Positions 62,484 through 64,000 of a stretch of 64,000 nt of DNA are shown here, one piece after another. Position 1 is the first letter of the stretch. Each line of letters starts with the position of its first letter. The notes beneath the pieces are model-generated. The model was given only the letters and a program-made list of their open reading frames with translations. It had not been told where the DNA came from and made no database searches. The translations under genes were made by a program, and so were the position numbers. This stretch comes from Coptis chinensis (taxonomy: Eukaryota > Streptophyta > Magnoliopsida > Ranunculales > Ranunculaceae), in the NCBI GenBank assembly GCA_015680905.1, contig CM027382.1, forward strand, positions 4,154,001-4,218,000, read 5' to 3'.

Positions 62484-64000
62484 TCACATTACATATATCA
62501 AATGACAATAAAGGGAACACAACAGGGAAGAGAAGTACCTGGTGGTATTGGAGAATCCCGTGAACACGTTGGAATATGATTTTGTCAGGTACGCGAAGTT
62601 CACAATAGGAGGTAAAGCTAGCACCCGTTCACCTTTCTTCAAGAGATCTTGCAAGTTAAGCCTTTGCAAAGTCAACACAGCCTTAGATTCCTTCCAAACA
62701 AACGCACGGAGTCCATCTTGAATCACATACAAGGAACCAGGTTTGGAGCCAGGATATCTGAAACCATATCCATTTGCAATACCCTCTCCACTGTAAGCAC
62801 GCTTCACGTCAACAGAACGAGAAGCTCCATCATTATTCCACAGGAACGGATCGGAACACAACTCGTCAACCTTCACCAGAAACATTGCTGATCCATTGGG
62901 ATGAAGAACATAGTGGGTGCCTTCTAATATTTTAGTGGCAATAAGAAGCTTTTGCCCCTCCGACTCTTCATACGAGAGTGAAAGAAAGAAAAGGGCCTTT
63001 CCAGGCTTATCATCTGAAGGTTTTCCAGGAGGCCAGCCAAAAGTGCCACCCCAGAGGCCAGCATATTCTTGACCAGTTATGGGTCGCGGCGTGGGCAACT
63101 TGTACAGGGCAAAATGATTATCATGCATATTTGGCCATGCTCGGTAAGTCAATAGCTTGACATACTTGGCACATAAGGTCATCCCTATTGAGTCAGCGGG
63201 CCTTAGAAATTCCTGAAACTGTGAATGCTTGTTCTCACTGCTCGTGCTTGATGTACCATTTTGGGAACCATCACGGTTCCCATTTACCGAAGCAGACCTC
63301 CCAAGTATCAGTTTCAGTCTATCCTTAAAGTAAGAAGCACCTGTTCTCTTCTTGGGGCTGCATATTTGGCCTACATCCCTGTTAACAGATCCACAGAAAC
63401 TACTAGGGTGATCAAGCATCTTTTTAATCTTGTTCTTCCATCTGAGTAGGATTGGAAGGTAATCAATGTGCCTCTAGTAAATTCGTGCAGCCCTCCCCAA
63501 ACTTATATATTTTCATAAGTAATGATCTGCGCTTTGACATGAGCATAATATCATTCCGAAAACTCTCATCATCATCTCTCAACGGAGGAAAGAGAAGACC
63601 ATTTGCCAAATTTGGGGCCCTCAAGCGTACATGATCTGCGACAAGCTCTAAAAGCTTCCTTCTGTCTCCAAAACCTAAGTTGCAGAAGGGAACTATTGAG
63701 TTCTTTTCGAGTACCCTTTGTGATCCTGAACTTCCTCTATCAGACTTACAAATCCGTTTTGAAAGCTCTCGGTCTGAATTGCAGTGAACAAGACTCTTGC
63801 TGTGCAACAAGGTTCCCCCACAATTTATTTGTTTTGGCTCAACCTCAAGCAACAACACATTGCAATTCTTGTCAATGGCCTTAAGAGAACCAGGATATAA
63901 GTGATCACAGTCCCTTTCCCTTCCATGTAGAAAGAAAACCATTGAACCATCAGTGTCACCGATGATCTCAAAAACTGGTGCCCACAAAATAGGACCATCT
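62484..64000 (-). CDS. At5g39450-type F-box protein, C-terminal part (runs off the right edge)
   Basis: The minus strand enters the window in frame as DGPILWAPVFEII, followed by FFLHGRERDCDHLYPGSLKA and IDKNCNVLLLEVEPK, as I recall from Arabidopsis F-box protein At5g39450. The N-terminal F-box itself must lie beyond 64000. Two open blocks (64000-63503 and 63441-62484) are in different frames. A 61-nt stretch with GT...AG ends (63502-63442) would join them as ...MKIYK|WKNKIKKMLDHP. Later conserved text includes RPADSIGMTLCAKYVKLL, GLWGGTFGWPPGKPSDDKPG, FFLSLSYEESEGQ and LPPIVNFAYLTKSYSNVFTG. The end is uncertain: a donor (ACCAG|GTACTT at about 62538) suggests a short last exon further left, otherwise the frame ends at 62484. 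It is probably an SCF adaptor; its substrate is unknown to me. Confidence 0.8.

Overview
The window is nuclear DNA of a flowering plant, most likely a eudicot. Host genes are split by many GT-AG introns, intergenic DNA is AT-rich and full of (TA)n tracts, retroelements and MITEs, and the recognisable proteins are plant orthologues. All features come from reading ORFs, splice sites and repeats by eye; no database search was possible, and the species cannot be named.

Layout. 1-5.5 kb is repeat-rich: an LTR-like stretch (about 1650-2049), a remnant of a 55-bp tandem array plus its flank (2115-3505), and a minus-strand Ty1/copia gag/protease fossil (about 4135-5500). A small two-exon gene of unknown function lies at 6344-7016 (-). 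A Ty1/copia element with a 5-bp target-site duplication fills 7377-11824. A broken LINE (11976-14262, -) follows, with an extra RNase H fragment next to it.

16.2-32.9 kb is one large minus-strand gene with 17 coding exons, predicted 1841 aa, an orthologue of the H3K36 methyltransferase SDG8/ASHH2/EFS (CW, AWS, SET, post-SET and the conserved C-terminal region). Its longer introns hold a LINE 3' end, at least four fold-back non-autonomous DNA elements and (TA)n tracts.

33-47 kb has no intact gene that I can recognise. It carries minus-strand scraps of host genes: a granulin domain of an RD21-like cysteine protease, a receptor-like kinase core, two exon-like pieces and a longer fragment of an unidentified gene. 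It also has a 0.9-kb tandem duplication. 47.2-51.4 kb is a composite repeat: two 55-bp arrays, each preceded by a similar ~0.3-kb block, ending in the same ~1-kb flank found at 2.5-3.5 kb.

52.5-56.2 kb holds a tandem pair of small three-exon F-box genes (+), each with a copy of the same tRNA-derived SINE in an intron. 57.1-60.0 kb is a complete five-exon farnesylcysteine lyase gene (FCLY, 499 aa, -). 62.5-64.0 kb is the 3' part of an At5g39450-type F-box gene (-) running off the right edge.

The genes do not form a pathway. SDG8 is chromatin regulation, the F-box proteins would be SCF ubiquitin-ligase adaptors, and FCLY recycles prenylcysteine. I found no convincing new biological system. The best leads are the composite 55-bp repeat, the fold-back MITE families sharing one internal core inside SDG8, and the same-strand cluster of host gene fragments.
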